The notes below the pieces were generated by a model. The model saw only the letters and a list, made by a program, of their open reading frames with translations, ran no database searches and was not told the origin of the DNA. From NCBI GenBank assembly GCA_002104945.1, contig MCFH01000001.1, positions 434,001-498,000 of the forward strand: 64,000 nt of DNA, written 5' to 3'. Source of the stretch: Piromyces finnis (Eukaryota; Neocallimastigomycota; Neocallimastigomycetes; Neocallimastigales; Neocallimastigaceae). The position numbers were made by a program, and so were the translations under genes. Shown here piece after piece: positions 53,389 through 64,000 of this stretch. Within the stretch, counting starts at the first letter, position 1. Each line of letters starts with the position of its first letter.

Positions 53389-56074
53389 ATGGATAATATA
53401 CCAGATGATGATGTAGATGCATACTTATATGATGAAGGAGATGCAGGTTTGAATATACTTTAATAAAATAAAATATAAAAATAATATTGATATAATTTCT
53501 GTTTATTAAGCTGAGAATAATATTATCACAATAATATACTAAATCATTCAATTTTAAATTAAAATATAAAGAAATTAAAACTGATAAAATAAGGTAATAA
53601 AATATATAACATTGTATTATTTATATTTATTAATTATATAATTAACAAGTTTTAACGCTTAAGAAATAATTTTTGTTTTAACTAAATGTATTCTTAAAAA
53701 TTTGAAATATTTCTTATTTTAATATGTTATTAAATGGTTTAAATATTAAAGTTCAAAAGATGATAAAAATAGTGAACAAAGTAAGAAAAATTTACAAAAT
53801 TCAACATATGAAGCCATAAAAGATAATAGTGATAATGAAAAAGGAAATAAAAATAATGATATAGAGAATATAGAAACATCAAAAGACAATAAAATGGAAG
53901 AAATAGAGGAAGAAGAAGAAGAAGAAGAAGATGATAGTGATTCCGTAAGAAATTAATTATGAAAGTATTTTTATAATATACCGATTAATATACAATTACT
54001 GATTTAAAATCAATATATCGAAAAAATAGGATATTGAAATTATTATGAATCCTGAACCACAAGAAGATCCAAAGTAATATTCAATAATTCAATTTTATTA
54101 ATTTCTTAAATGTATATATATATTATTCATATAATTTATTGATTTCTTTTAAATAATTAAATTTTATAGACAAAAACTTCAATTTAATAAACCTACAGCA
54201 AAAGGTAAATTCAATTAGTTACATTAATAAAAAAATAAAAATAATAATTATTAAGGAAATATTTATTTATATGTACATTTGTATTTATTATTATTTTTTT
54301 TAGAACAAGTAAATGGAATGGGAAAAAGTACAGTTGATATCAATGCACCAGGCCAATATGAAGGTCAAAACATATATGATGTTGATTTAGATTCTTTTGA
54401 AGAAAAACCGTGGAGAAAACCTGGTATTTATTAATATATTCGATTATTAATATATATATATATTTATTGTTTTATATATTAAATATATATTATATAAAAG
54501 GTTCTGATATAACGGATTATTTCAATTATGGTTTTAATGAACAAACATGGAGAGCTTATTGTTTAAAACAAAAACAAATAAGAGAAGAAAATAATTTACA
54601 AAAAAGAATAAACGTAATAATTTAAAATTATCATTTACATATTACATATTACTTAGAATTACTAAACAAAAAAAAAACATATTAATAAATAATATCAATT
54701 AAATATTATGCCATTTATTTTGTAAATAAATCATATAAAAGGTATATGAATCAGGTTCAAATGAACAAGATATGGGTTTTGGTGAACAACAATCATCCAT
54801 GGGAAGATCAGGAAGAGGTGGATTTATCAACGAGAATTCAAGAATGAATGCTAATTTATCAAGTAATTAGTTTAAAGATTATTATATTATATTATGTATC
54901 ACTTTTTATATTTGTATGTATATATTAAAATTTAATATAAATATTAAAATAAAAGGAAAAATGTTAAGAGAACAAGATGACTCAGTAATACAAGTAATGT
55001 CTGGAGATAATCATGATGGAAAATCAATGCCAATAATGTAAGTTGTTAATGATAATTTAAAAGAAATAGTAATATTTTAATAATAACTAATATATTATGA
55101 ATTTTATTATTTATAAATACTGTTTATAATATAAAGGCCAATGGATTCTATGAAAATGAATTCACGAATGGAAAATGATTATATGGGCAATCCAATGAAT
55201 TCTCATTCATATCCAATACCAGACTTTAGTAATAACAATTATAGCAATAACAATAATTAATATTATTAATAATGAATTATCTTTTAATTTTAAATAAAAT
55301 TTTATTATCCTTAAATATTTTTAGATATACCACCAGATGGTATGGGAATGTTTGGAAACGATCCGGTAAGATTAATGTGTATAAATATTAATTATATATA
55401 TAACTAAAATGGTAGTAATATTTAATTAAAAAAAATCATCAAAATAGGCTATGAATGGTCCACCTCAGTTTTGGGGGCCTGAAATGGATCCAATGGGACC
55501 TATGGGTTATGATTTCCCACAACAACAACGCGGTAGAGGAAATATGGCAATGAGAAATATGCCAGGTCCAATACAAATGAGAAATATGCCAGGTAAGAAT
55601 AAAAATAAAAATAAAATATATAATTATTCTTGATTAAATAATGTGGATAATAATATTATAAACCTTTTTATGTATAACATCTATATTTATTTATTAAAAA
55701 GGTCAATATTGGGATAATAATCAACATAATTCAAATAATCAAATGAATAGAATGCAACAACATAATTATAATAATTTCAATCAAGGGAGATCCAAAAATA
55801 ATAATGGCGACAATGATAATAATAATAATAATAGTATGAAAAGCAGTAATAATAAAAGTAAAAGTAAAAGTAATGACAGGGATCAATCTCAAGAACGTGA
55901 CAGACATGATGATTCTAAGTCCAAAGATGATAACGGATCATCTTCAAGACATAGTAGAAGTGAAGATCGTGATCATAAAAAGTCTAAAAATAAAATAGAT
56001 AAAGATAAAAAAAAGGTAAATGTTCAAAGCATAATTTATCACTTTTTTTAACATGATGGTATAAAGCTTGAACC

Positions 56075-56120
<46 letters not shown>

Positions 56121-56253
56121 TTAATAATTTTTTTTTTTAATATTTAATTAGGATAAACGTTCAAGAAGTAGTAATCAAGATGAAGAAAGATGGTCAAGAA
56201 AAAGAAGTCACAATGATAATGATGATAACCAAAAATCAAAAAGAAGATATTAA
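53389..56253 (+). CDS. FIP1: Fip1-like pre-mRNA polyadenylation factor, 13 exons
   Basis: Exons by GT-AG borders and frame: 53389-53446, 53760-53944, 54030-54073, 54170-54204, 54304-54423, 54501-54613, 54742-54862, 54956-55037, 55137-55228, 55325-55365, 55448-55592, 55702-56015, 56152-56253; 483 residues. Exons 5-6 encode the Fip1 motif ([28 protein letters not shown]), the segment by which Fip1 joins the cleavage and polyadenylation complex and poly(A) polymerase. An acidic N-terminus (run of E), a Met/Gly/Pro-rich middle and an Arg/Ser/Asp-Lys-rich tail fit the family. All splices keep frame. The first intron is the least sure (donor GTTTGA; acceptor 53759 chosen for phase). A (TAA)n run lies in the last intron. 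Confidence 0.9.
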
Positions 56254-57626
56254 TATATAATATATGATATTATGTTTTATTAATATATTCAAGTTTATAA
56301 TTAATCTATTATATATATTAACTAAAATATTTATATATTAATAAATAAATAGATATTATGTATTTATAATAGTTATAAATAAATATATGAAATCAGTATT
56401 GAAATTATTGAAATTCATTAAATACTTTTTTTTTTATTAAAAAAATTAATGTTTATATTTAATTTTTAAGGCCTAAATAAAATCTTTAATATTTATAAAT
56501 ATATATTTATATTTATGCAATTGTATTTTTTTAGAATATGGAAATATAAAAATAAAATATATTAAATTTATTTAACTGAAAAGAAAAAAGATATATTATT
56601 ATTTTTTAAAAAGTAATAAGCATTTCCAAGTAATTTTATACTTTATATTATTATAATTTATAACAAGAATATTGCAATGAAAAAATATTATCTTTTTTTT
56701 TAAAAATAAAAATAAATATATAATATGTATATAAAAGGTTAAATATAATAAATCGGAACATTATTTAGTTTTAATTTCTATTCCTTTTTAATTTATAAAG
56801 ATGTAATAAAAATTAATTTTTTAATATATTTATTTACCTACATGCTTTGCAATAATTTTATTATAGTTAACATTATTATTAAAAATATATCTAGTTTTTA
56901 ACAACTGCTAGCTTTACAACTTTATGAATAATTAATAATAGGGAATTAAATGTAAATCACCATACTTATCTTTTTATCTTTTATTGAATAATATTTTTTT
57001 TATTCATATTATTCATATTATTATTTATATTATTATTATTATTATTATTTATCTTAATATATTCATTATGATATTAAAAGTCGAAACAATCATATATCAA
57101 GTATTTTATTTTTATATTATTTATAATTTAATATTTACATCTATATAATTCTTATTTTTTCTATTTTTTTCTAATAGAAATAATTGTTAAATTAAATTAA
57201 AACATATTATTTCATTTGACGCATTAACTTTTTTTGCATTATGATTTAAAATTAAAATGTGAGTTTATGTGTTTATGAGATATAAAATACTTTGTAGTAT
57301 TTAATTAATTCAACATGCTATATATTAAAATCTAATTAATACTAAAGGTTAGATTATAAATTTAGTGATTGATAAGTTTCAATAATGTATATTATGTATT
57401 AATACGATTGGTTAAATGATATGTATGTGTTTTATATATGTACAATATTTTTTTGTTTGATCTTCAAAGATGAAAAAAACAAAGCAGATTTATAAATAAT
57501 TTAATATATTATATATATTAAAGTATAAACATAATATATTGAATATAAATATTTTTTTTTTTTTTAAATATATATAGATTTTTTTTTTTTTTTTTTTTTG
57601 GTTCTCTCTTGAATTATTAATTTAAA
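56254..57626. other. Intergenic region between FIP1 and eS25
   Basis: Very AT-rich with homopolymer runs (T run at 57580-57599). No gene, tRNA or transposon is recognisable. The minus-strand frame at 57564-57788 is low-complexity and overlaps the eS25 5' region, so I do not call it. Confidence 0.6.
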
Positions 57627-58603
57627 ATGGTGTGTATTAAATAATATTAAATTATAAAATTTATAATTAAAAAATTTGTATTTATATTGAACAATTAATA
57701 AAAAAAGAAATAAGAATAATAAATTAAGAGTAAATAAATAAATAAATTTTAAAATGATGAAAAACAATGTTACTATTATATATTTCATGAATTAATGTAA
57801 TAACTGTTATTTAATAAATGAAAAATAAGTGAAAAACTGAAGAAGTTAGTAATCAAAAATTATTGTTTATAAATTCACATAATATAGTAACAATTTTCAG
57901 TATATATTTTAGATGATTATATATAAATTCACATAATATAGTAACAATTTTCAGTATATATTTTAGATGATTATATATAAATTCAAAACGAAATGGAATG
58001 GATGTAGATTATTATAAAAAAAAGTAATGATGATATCTTAGAATAAGACAAAAAGTTAATAAAATAAAGTTTTTTTTTATTACTTTAAGCAATTAAAGCA
58101 GTAAAAATTATAGTTGATTAAAAAATAATGAAAAAAAAAACTATTCATATACTAATATTTAATATATATTTAAATAAAAAAAGGCTCCAGATAAATCAGT
58201 TAAAGCTAAGTCCGGTGGTAAGGGAAAGAAGAAGGTTGGTTCGAAAAAAAAATACTAAAATAAATTTAATACCATATTAAAAATATGATATTTATATATA
58301 TGGTATTTTAAATATTAATTAATAATTAAAATATCAATATTTAATGATAAGTAGTGGTCTAGTGGAAAGGTTAAGGACAAGTCTAACAACGCTGTTACTT
58401 TCGATAAGGAAACCTATGACAGACTTTTCAAGGAAGTTCCAACTTACAAGTTAATTACTCCATCACAATTAGTCGATCGTCTTAAGATTAATGGTTCATT
58501 AGCTCGTGCTGCTCTTAAGGAACTTGAACAAAAGGGTTTAATTCGTTTAATTTCATCTCACAAATCTCAACTTATTTACACTAGAGCTACTTTAGAACAA
58601 TAA
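57627..58603 (+). CDS. RPS25: Ribosomal protein eS25 (40S subunit)
   Basis: Exon 58184-58234 ([17 protein letters not shown]) joins exon 58355-58603, which carries the eS25 core ([44 protein letters not shown]) and ends at TAA 58601-58603. eS25 sits in the 40S head and contributes to internal initiation on some RNAs. The ATG must be in an upstream exon. The best candidate is AAAATG at 57627-57629 followed directly by GTGTGT, which would place a 554-nt intron right after the start codon. That start is tentative. The second intron has an unusual donor, GTTGGT. Confidence 0.88.
57869..57977 (+). repeat. 54-bp tandem duplication upstream of eS25
   Basis: Two near-perfect copies of a 54-bp unit beginning ATAAATTCACATAATATAG lie head to tail, inside the probable first intron of the eS25 gene. 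Confidence 0.85.
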
Positions 58604-59239
58604 GTGATTTGAATTGCAGATAAAATTGAAACATTAAAACTTTAAATTGTTCGATTTATAATAAGAAATAATAAGAATTAATGTAAATTAAATAATATTT
58701 ATTGTCCCTAAATAAAAAGCCATTGAGATAAAAAAGAAAATTTATATAATATATTTTTTTATTAAAGATTTAGTAATTGAACTAAAAATTTTTTTTTTCT
58801 TTTCATTTTGCATACAGGACTAGGAAATATTATAAGGTTATGTATTTCTAATGAAATAATAGGAATACAATTTTTATCATTAAATAATAGTATGGCAATT
58901 TAGTAATTTTATATTTTGAAAGGTTTTCTTTTAATGTTTATTACCAATAAATGATAGAGAGATAATTGTTTCATATTGGATTCAAAGATTTTAAAAAAAT
59001 TATTGGTTTGGAATAATTATTTATAAATTTTTTAAATTTACTAAACCATAATTATTAAAGTTAAAAATATTTTAAATATAAAATGTCTTATGTAGTGATA
59101 ATTTTTTCCCTTTTTTATTTAAAATGATATGAAGAAATGGTTTTTTTTATGAGTTAACATTGTATATATAAAAGAAAAATTATTATAGTTATTTCACTAA
59201 AGTAATTATATAATAGTTAATAAAGAATATTTTTATATA
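58604..59239. other. Intergenic region after eS25
   Basis: AT-rich with no frame, RNA gene or repeat that I recognise. It should hold the eS25 terminator and the promoter of the next gene; TATATATAAAAG occurs near 59162. Confidence 0.5.
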
Positions 59240-61081
59240 ATGAGACGTATAAATAATTATTTAAAAATTGTAGCAAGATGTGATAATGACGAAGCAATTA
59301 TTGAAAAATTCATAAAAAAATATAATATAGATGATATATTTACATACTTTTTTACAGAGACCACAAAAGAAGTTGAAGATATAAGATTTATTTTCGATGG
59401 ATTGAAATTTTTTTCATTGAAAGCAAAGGATGCATCATTAAATGGACATAGAGAAGAAGCTCTATCCTTTTTAGCAATATTATTTCCACCAGTAACGTTA
59501 TTTTTAGCAAATAATAATTTAGTTCAACTAACTTTAAATGCAGATGATGTTTTGGTAAGAATTATTATTCCTGTAAAATATTTTAGAACAAGAGTGGTAT
59601 ATAAAGCGTTCTGTCAAGCCATATTATCTTCAAATGCGATTGAATATAATTCGAATGGATTAATTTTAGTAATGAATCCTGATGTACTAACCTTATTTAC
59701 AGAAGTAATTAAAGTAATTATTGAAATTATGGCAAGAAAGTCGTACAAAAAAATTATATTAATGGGATTAAGGAAGGGAAATATAGATTGTTTATGTAAT
59801 GATAGAACTTTAACCAATGATCCAAATATTTTAGCTTGGCAAGATATACTATCCATTCCTAATAAAATCTGTAGTCCATGGAGAGGTAGAGTTGTTAAAA
59901 GTTTATGGACTCAAAAAATTAATTATGGTAATGTATTTTACTCCAATGAAAAAAATCCAAAACCTTCTTTACATAAATTAGAACATCGTGGAATAAGCAT
60001 CTTCCATTTCTTTATTTTAATTATAAAAACATTGATAGCATTAATTCCAATTGTAGGATTTATATTTTGTTGTATTTTTTATATTATAGAAGAAAAAAAA
60101 TATTTAAATAAGATTAAAAAAAAAGTTACACAACAAAGTTATGAACAGAAGAAAAATTTTCAGGAAGTATTTGATGAAAGGCATGTTCAAGCTATAAATG
60201 ATGTGTTAACTGTTAGCTCTGGAAAGACACTAGCTATTCTTTTCCAAAGAAATATTTTCCGTATCTTAAAGTAAAAAAAAAAAAAAATTAATTATAATAT
60301 ATATTTTAATTAGCAATATACCAATAAAATAATATTAATTATATTATATATAAATATATATGTTTATTTAAAATATTCAATTTATTGATTTACCTCATTA
60401 CTTTAATATTAATTTAATAATAATAGCGTTATTATGATTTGGTTATTTATATTCAACAATATATTATTATGGGAAGTTCCTGATTTTTTAGATGGTGTAT
60501 TCAATCAAGAGTTTTTTAATATAGTCAAAAACTTTGATATAACTATTGGTGAAAAAACCTATAGAATAGTAGGTCTTATTACTATAATATTATTAACATG
60601 CTTTGTTATTTTTATGTTTGGCTTTATTTTGCCAACATCTTTAGAAACATGTCACCGTTTAAACAAAAAAAAAGATATATTACCATATATTGTATTAATT
60701 ACTTATTTAGAATGTATAAACTTAAGTATTTCTATTAGTGATACTTTAGTTGAAAATCATTTTATTAAACTTTGTTTCTGGGGTATTTATAGTAATGGTG
60801 GATTAGGTTGTGATTATAATTGTGGATATATACCATTCACTAAATGGATTGTTAATAACTATGATTTAAGATATTGTGCTGTTATTAATAACAAATTTTT
60901 AGAAGAGTCAGTAAATGATTTTTCAATTGCCATAACTCGTTATAATAAATATAAAAAATTTGGAAATCGAAGTATTCCTCCTTTCATAAGTATTGATACT
61001 GATGGAAAACAATGTGATATTATGGACTTTGAAATGGAACATAATATAGTAAAGGATATTGGAATCTTAAAACTACAATAG
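59240..61081 (+). CDS. Unrecognised membrane protein, probable two-exon gene
   Basis: Exon 1 (59240-60270) and exon 2 (60427-61081) join in frame through a 156-nt GT-AG intron (donor GTAAAA, acceptor AATAG), giving 561 residues. Without splicing there would be two frames of 344 and 215 residues. Exon 1 has a long soluble part and a hydrophobic hairpin near residues 252-285 (HFFILIIKTLIALIPIVGF). Exon 2 has another membrane segment (IVGLITIILLTCFVIFMFGF) and a C-terminal part with spaced cysteines (CDYNCGY). There is no obvious signal peptide. I do not recognise a family. Base composition and codon use match the neighbouring host genes. Confidence 0.7.
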
Positions 61082-62121
61082 TTCTCCCCCCCAAAGATAA
61101 AAGTAAAATAATATTTTATATAATCATGCTATTTGTAATATTTATGAAGTACTGAGTGATAATAATATGTAGTATATAATTTCAATATAAAAAAAAAGTC
61201 ACCATGTAAATATAATATAATTATGTAATGTGTATATAAGAAAATGTCAACTATAAAACTATTATTTAAAAACTTTTTGAAATGTTTATTACATTTTTAT
61301 CTGTAAACATTTCTTTTATAATACATAACTTTTACCGCCGTATAGCAATATAATTTAATATACTGCACAGTATATTAATAAATTAGAAAAAATTAAAATT
61401 TTAATAAATTATTTTATAAAATTTATTTCAAAAAATTAAAAATTCTTTTATTACTTTTTATTTATTTATTTTAAAAAATAAAAAACAATAAAATAATTGA
61501 AATTTAAACATTATATATATGGTATGTATGAGCTAATTTTATTTTCGTGGTAATTTCATTGAATTAGTGAAATTAAAGTACTTTTGAATTCATTATAATA
61601 TTAAAATAGAAAATATGAATTAACATAAAATATCTTTTAAAATTTCACATTAAATATAATTATTCAATTATAAAAAATAAAAGTTTGACATCCATTTAGA
61701 AATAAGAATATGCTATTTCAGTAATTGTTGTAATAAATTATTAATAATTATATACATATATATAAAATTGGTAGAATTATAATGATTTTTTATGTTGATT
61801 TATATTTATTTAAAACAAATATCAAAATTATATAAAATTTCAATAAAAACATTTAATTTTCAATTATATTTTTTGTTTAAAATTCAATTGATAAATCATT
61901 ATATTTTGATTTTAAAATTCTTCAACGACAACAACATATATATATTAACCCTTTTTTTTTTTATTTATACATATATACATTTGTATCATAGGATTTTAAT
62001 ATAGTCAATTATCAACATTTTAAACAACAAAATAATTATAAATTTTATTAAAGGATATAAAATATCAAGTATAAAAATATTTTAAACATAACTTTAAACT
62101 GAAATTTACTAGAAATTATTA

Positions 62122-62196
<75 letters not shown>

Positions 62197-62209
62197 ATAG
62201 AAAAAACAA
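61082..62209. other. Intergenic region upstream of USO1 with (AAAT)n
   Basis: AT-rich. I see no gene. A C-run (61085-61092) follows the stop of the previous gene. About 62123-62199 is an AAAT microsatellite of about 19 units ending just before the USO1 start codon, so it would lie in the 5' UTR. Confidence 0.65.
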
Positions 62210-62657
62210 ATGCAATTTTTTACGAGTAAATTTCGAAGTCAAGCAGCATCAGCTCCACCTTCAGGAGCAGAAATGGTTGAAAAATATTGTGATAGAGCAA
62301 CACATGCGACATTAATAGAAGATAGGAGGGCTGCTGTACTTGGTTTAAAAGGATTAGCTCATAAATATAAACTTGTAATTAAATTAAATTAAAGTTATGT
62401 AAATTAAAATGAAATAAATTTAATAATTATTATATTATCATTATATGATATTTGTAATAATAGGAAGTTGGTATTAAAGGTATGTCTGTATTACTCGATA
62501 TTTTACAACAAGATATTATGGATACAGAAATCACAAAAGCAGTATTGGAAGCATTGACAATTTTGTGTTCACCAAAAGTAAATGTAGTATTATTTAATAT
62601 TTATTAAGCTATTATTTATTCATTTTGTCTTATCTATATAGAAAATAGAAATTACTT

Positions 62658-62754
<97 letters not shown>

Positions 62755-64000
62755 TGCTACTAATAATAATAATAATAATAATAATTTGTATTAAGGATTC
62801 AGAGGAAGAGAAAGAATCAGAATCAAAAGATAAAACGCAAGATGACCTTAGTATTCAGTTTACTGAAATTTTAATAAAAGTAAAATTTAAAATTGCTATT
62901 GTATTTTTTTATTTAAAAATTTATCAATAGATTGTAATTTTAATATTGTATATCCATTTTTATTAAAGGATCCAAAAAATGTAACAACTTTGCTTCAAGC
63001 TTTAGAAGGAAGTGATTTCTATGTTCGCTATTTCACTATACAATTATTAAATGCTCTTATGAATAATAAGCCAAATCAATTCCAAACCTGTATCTTAACA
63101 AGCCCAATGGGTGTTTCTAAATTAATAGATTTATTAGATGATAAAAGAGAAATTATAAGAAATGGTAAAATTTATTATTTAATTATACTAAGTTTTATTA
63201 TATTGATATTTCTTTACCTAATAGTCTTTAATAGAAACTATTATATATATATATATATATAAACAAAACGAAATTAATGGCTAAATAATAATTTTGATTC
63301 AATATTTAACTAAATTATAATTTATAATAATAGAGGGACTTTTACTATTAATTTCATTATCAAGATCAAACGCTGAAATTCAAAAAATTATTGCTTTTGA
63401 AAATGCATTTGAAAAGTTATTAGGTATTATATTACAAGAAGGTGTTACTGATGGAGGAATTGTTGTCCAAGATTGTTTACAATTAACCCATAATCTTTTA
63501 AGATATAATGTTTCAAATCAAGTAGGCATACAAATTTTACTATATCAATTAAATACAAATAAATAATAATTAAAAATTGAAATTAATAATAAATATTAAA
63601 AAAACATATAAAATAATATTTGAATTTATTATATGAATTTTAAATTTAGAATCTATTTAGAGAAAGTAGTTGTATTCAAGTATTACCAAAATTACTAGTA
63701 TCAAGAATTCAAGGACCAAAAAATACTCTTAAAGAAATTAGTTTAACTGATCCAGAAAATGAATGGACTGATCAAAAAATTGTTAATGCTACATTAATAT
63801 TAGGCCTTATTCGTATTTTGGTTGTTCCTAATAATCCAAATACCACAGTAAATCAGGTAACTATTATTTATTTTTATTTTTGATAAACATTTCTTATCAA
63901 AAGTAAAAAAAAAAAAAAATTAATATTTATTATATATATTTTTAATAACAACTAAAAATAGAACGTAATGTTTCAATGTAAAATTATGGATATTTTAATT
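62210..64000 (+). CDS. USO1: Uso1/p115-like vesicle tethering protein, 5' part
   Basis: Exons 62210-62374, 62464-62577, 62796-62879, 62969-63164, 63334-63521, 63650-63856 and 63962 onward all keep frame with GT-AG borders, giving 331 residues before the window ends. The sequence (ATLIEDRRAAVLGLKGLAHKYK, EVGIKGMSVLLDIL, VNQ/NPNTTVNQ) matches the armadillo-repeat globular head of Uso1/p115/GM130-binding tethers, which link ER-derived vesicles to the cis-Golgi. The coiled-coil tail should follow to the right. The start is the ATG of MQFFTSKFRSQ. One intron holds a large (AAT)n run. Confidence 0.93.
62658..62790 (+). repeat. Compound (AAT)n/(ACT)n microsatellite in a USO1 intron
   Basis: About 130 bp of AAT units is interrupted by a short ACT/TACTGC stretch, between USO1 exons 2 and 3. 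It is a likely length-polymorphic site. Confidence 0.9.

Noticed and set aside
60434-61081. A separate 215-residue gene
   Set aside because: The frame joins in phase to the upstream frame through a good GT-AG intron, so a single two-exon gene is the simpler reading.

Overview
The window looks like nuclear DNA of a very AT-rich fungus. The right-hand genes are split by many short AT-rich GT-AG introns, the conserved proteins (Fip1, ribosomal protein eS25, Uso1/p115) are eukaryotic, and Ty3/Gypsy LTR retrotransposons fill the rest. An early-diverging fungal lineage, for example anaerobic gut fungi or zygomycete-like groups, is an inference from base composition and element types. I cannot name a species.

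Layout. Positions 1-53107 are a transposon island with no host gene that I can see. It contains: (i) a fragment of a B-like LTR at the left edge, then two solo LTRs of one family ('G') in opposite orientation (358-1555 and 2351-2970), the first split by a poly(A)-tailed SINE-like retroposon; (ii) element A (3313-16394, minus strand), whose coding region is broken by a related solo LTR (7027-7638) and whose 5' LTR is split by the complete element D (9778-15911); (iii) element B (16556-42855, minus strand), broken by two insertions: element E (18195-31281), which itself carries element C2 (19010-25354), and element C1 (33234-39468); (iv) a second SINE-like copy (42864-43423), a third solo G LTR (44582-45205), and the complete element F (45210-53107, minus strand). 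Nearly all insertions are bounded by exact target-site duplications. These are 5 bp for A/C, D and E and 4 bp for B, F and G.

Two retrotransposon types coexist. A, C1, C2, D and E have one fused Gag-Pol frame. Bases at the inferred transcript start are complementary to bases directly after the 5' LTR, as in Tf1-type self-priming elements; D and E end in a clear chromodomain. B and F have separate gag and pol frames joined by a predicted -1 frameshift (UUUAAAC or UUUAAAU plus hairpin), a TGG-type primer site, a DSC protease motif and no chromodomain. F and solo LTR G3 used the same 4-bp target just upstream of a tRNA-Arg gene, and B lies just upstream of a tRNA-like SINE head. The untranslated leaders of D, E and F share RNA domains across the two types, with two compensatory base-pair changes between E and F.

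Positions 53124-64000 are host genes, all on the plus strand: tRNA-Arg(TCT); a 13-exon Fip1-like polyadenylation factor; ribosomal protein eS25; an unrecognised two-exon membrane-protein gene; and the 5' part of a Uso1/p115 vesicle-tethering gene that runs off the right end.
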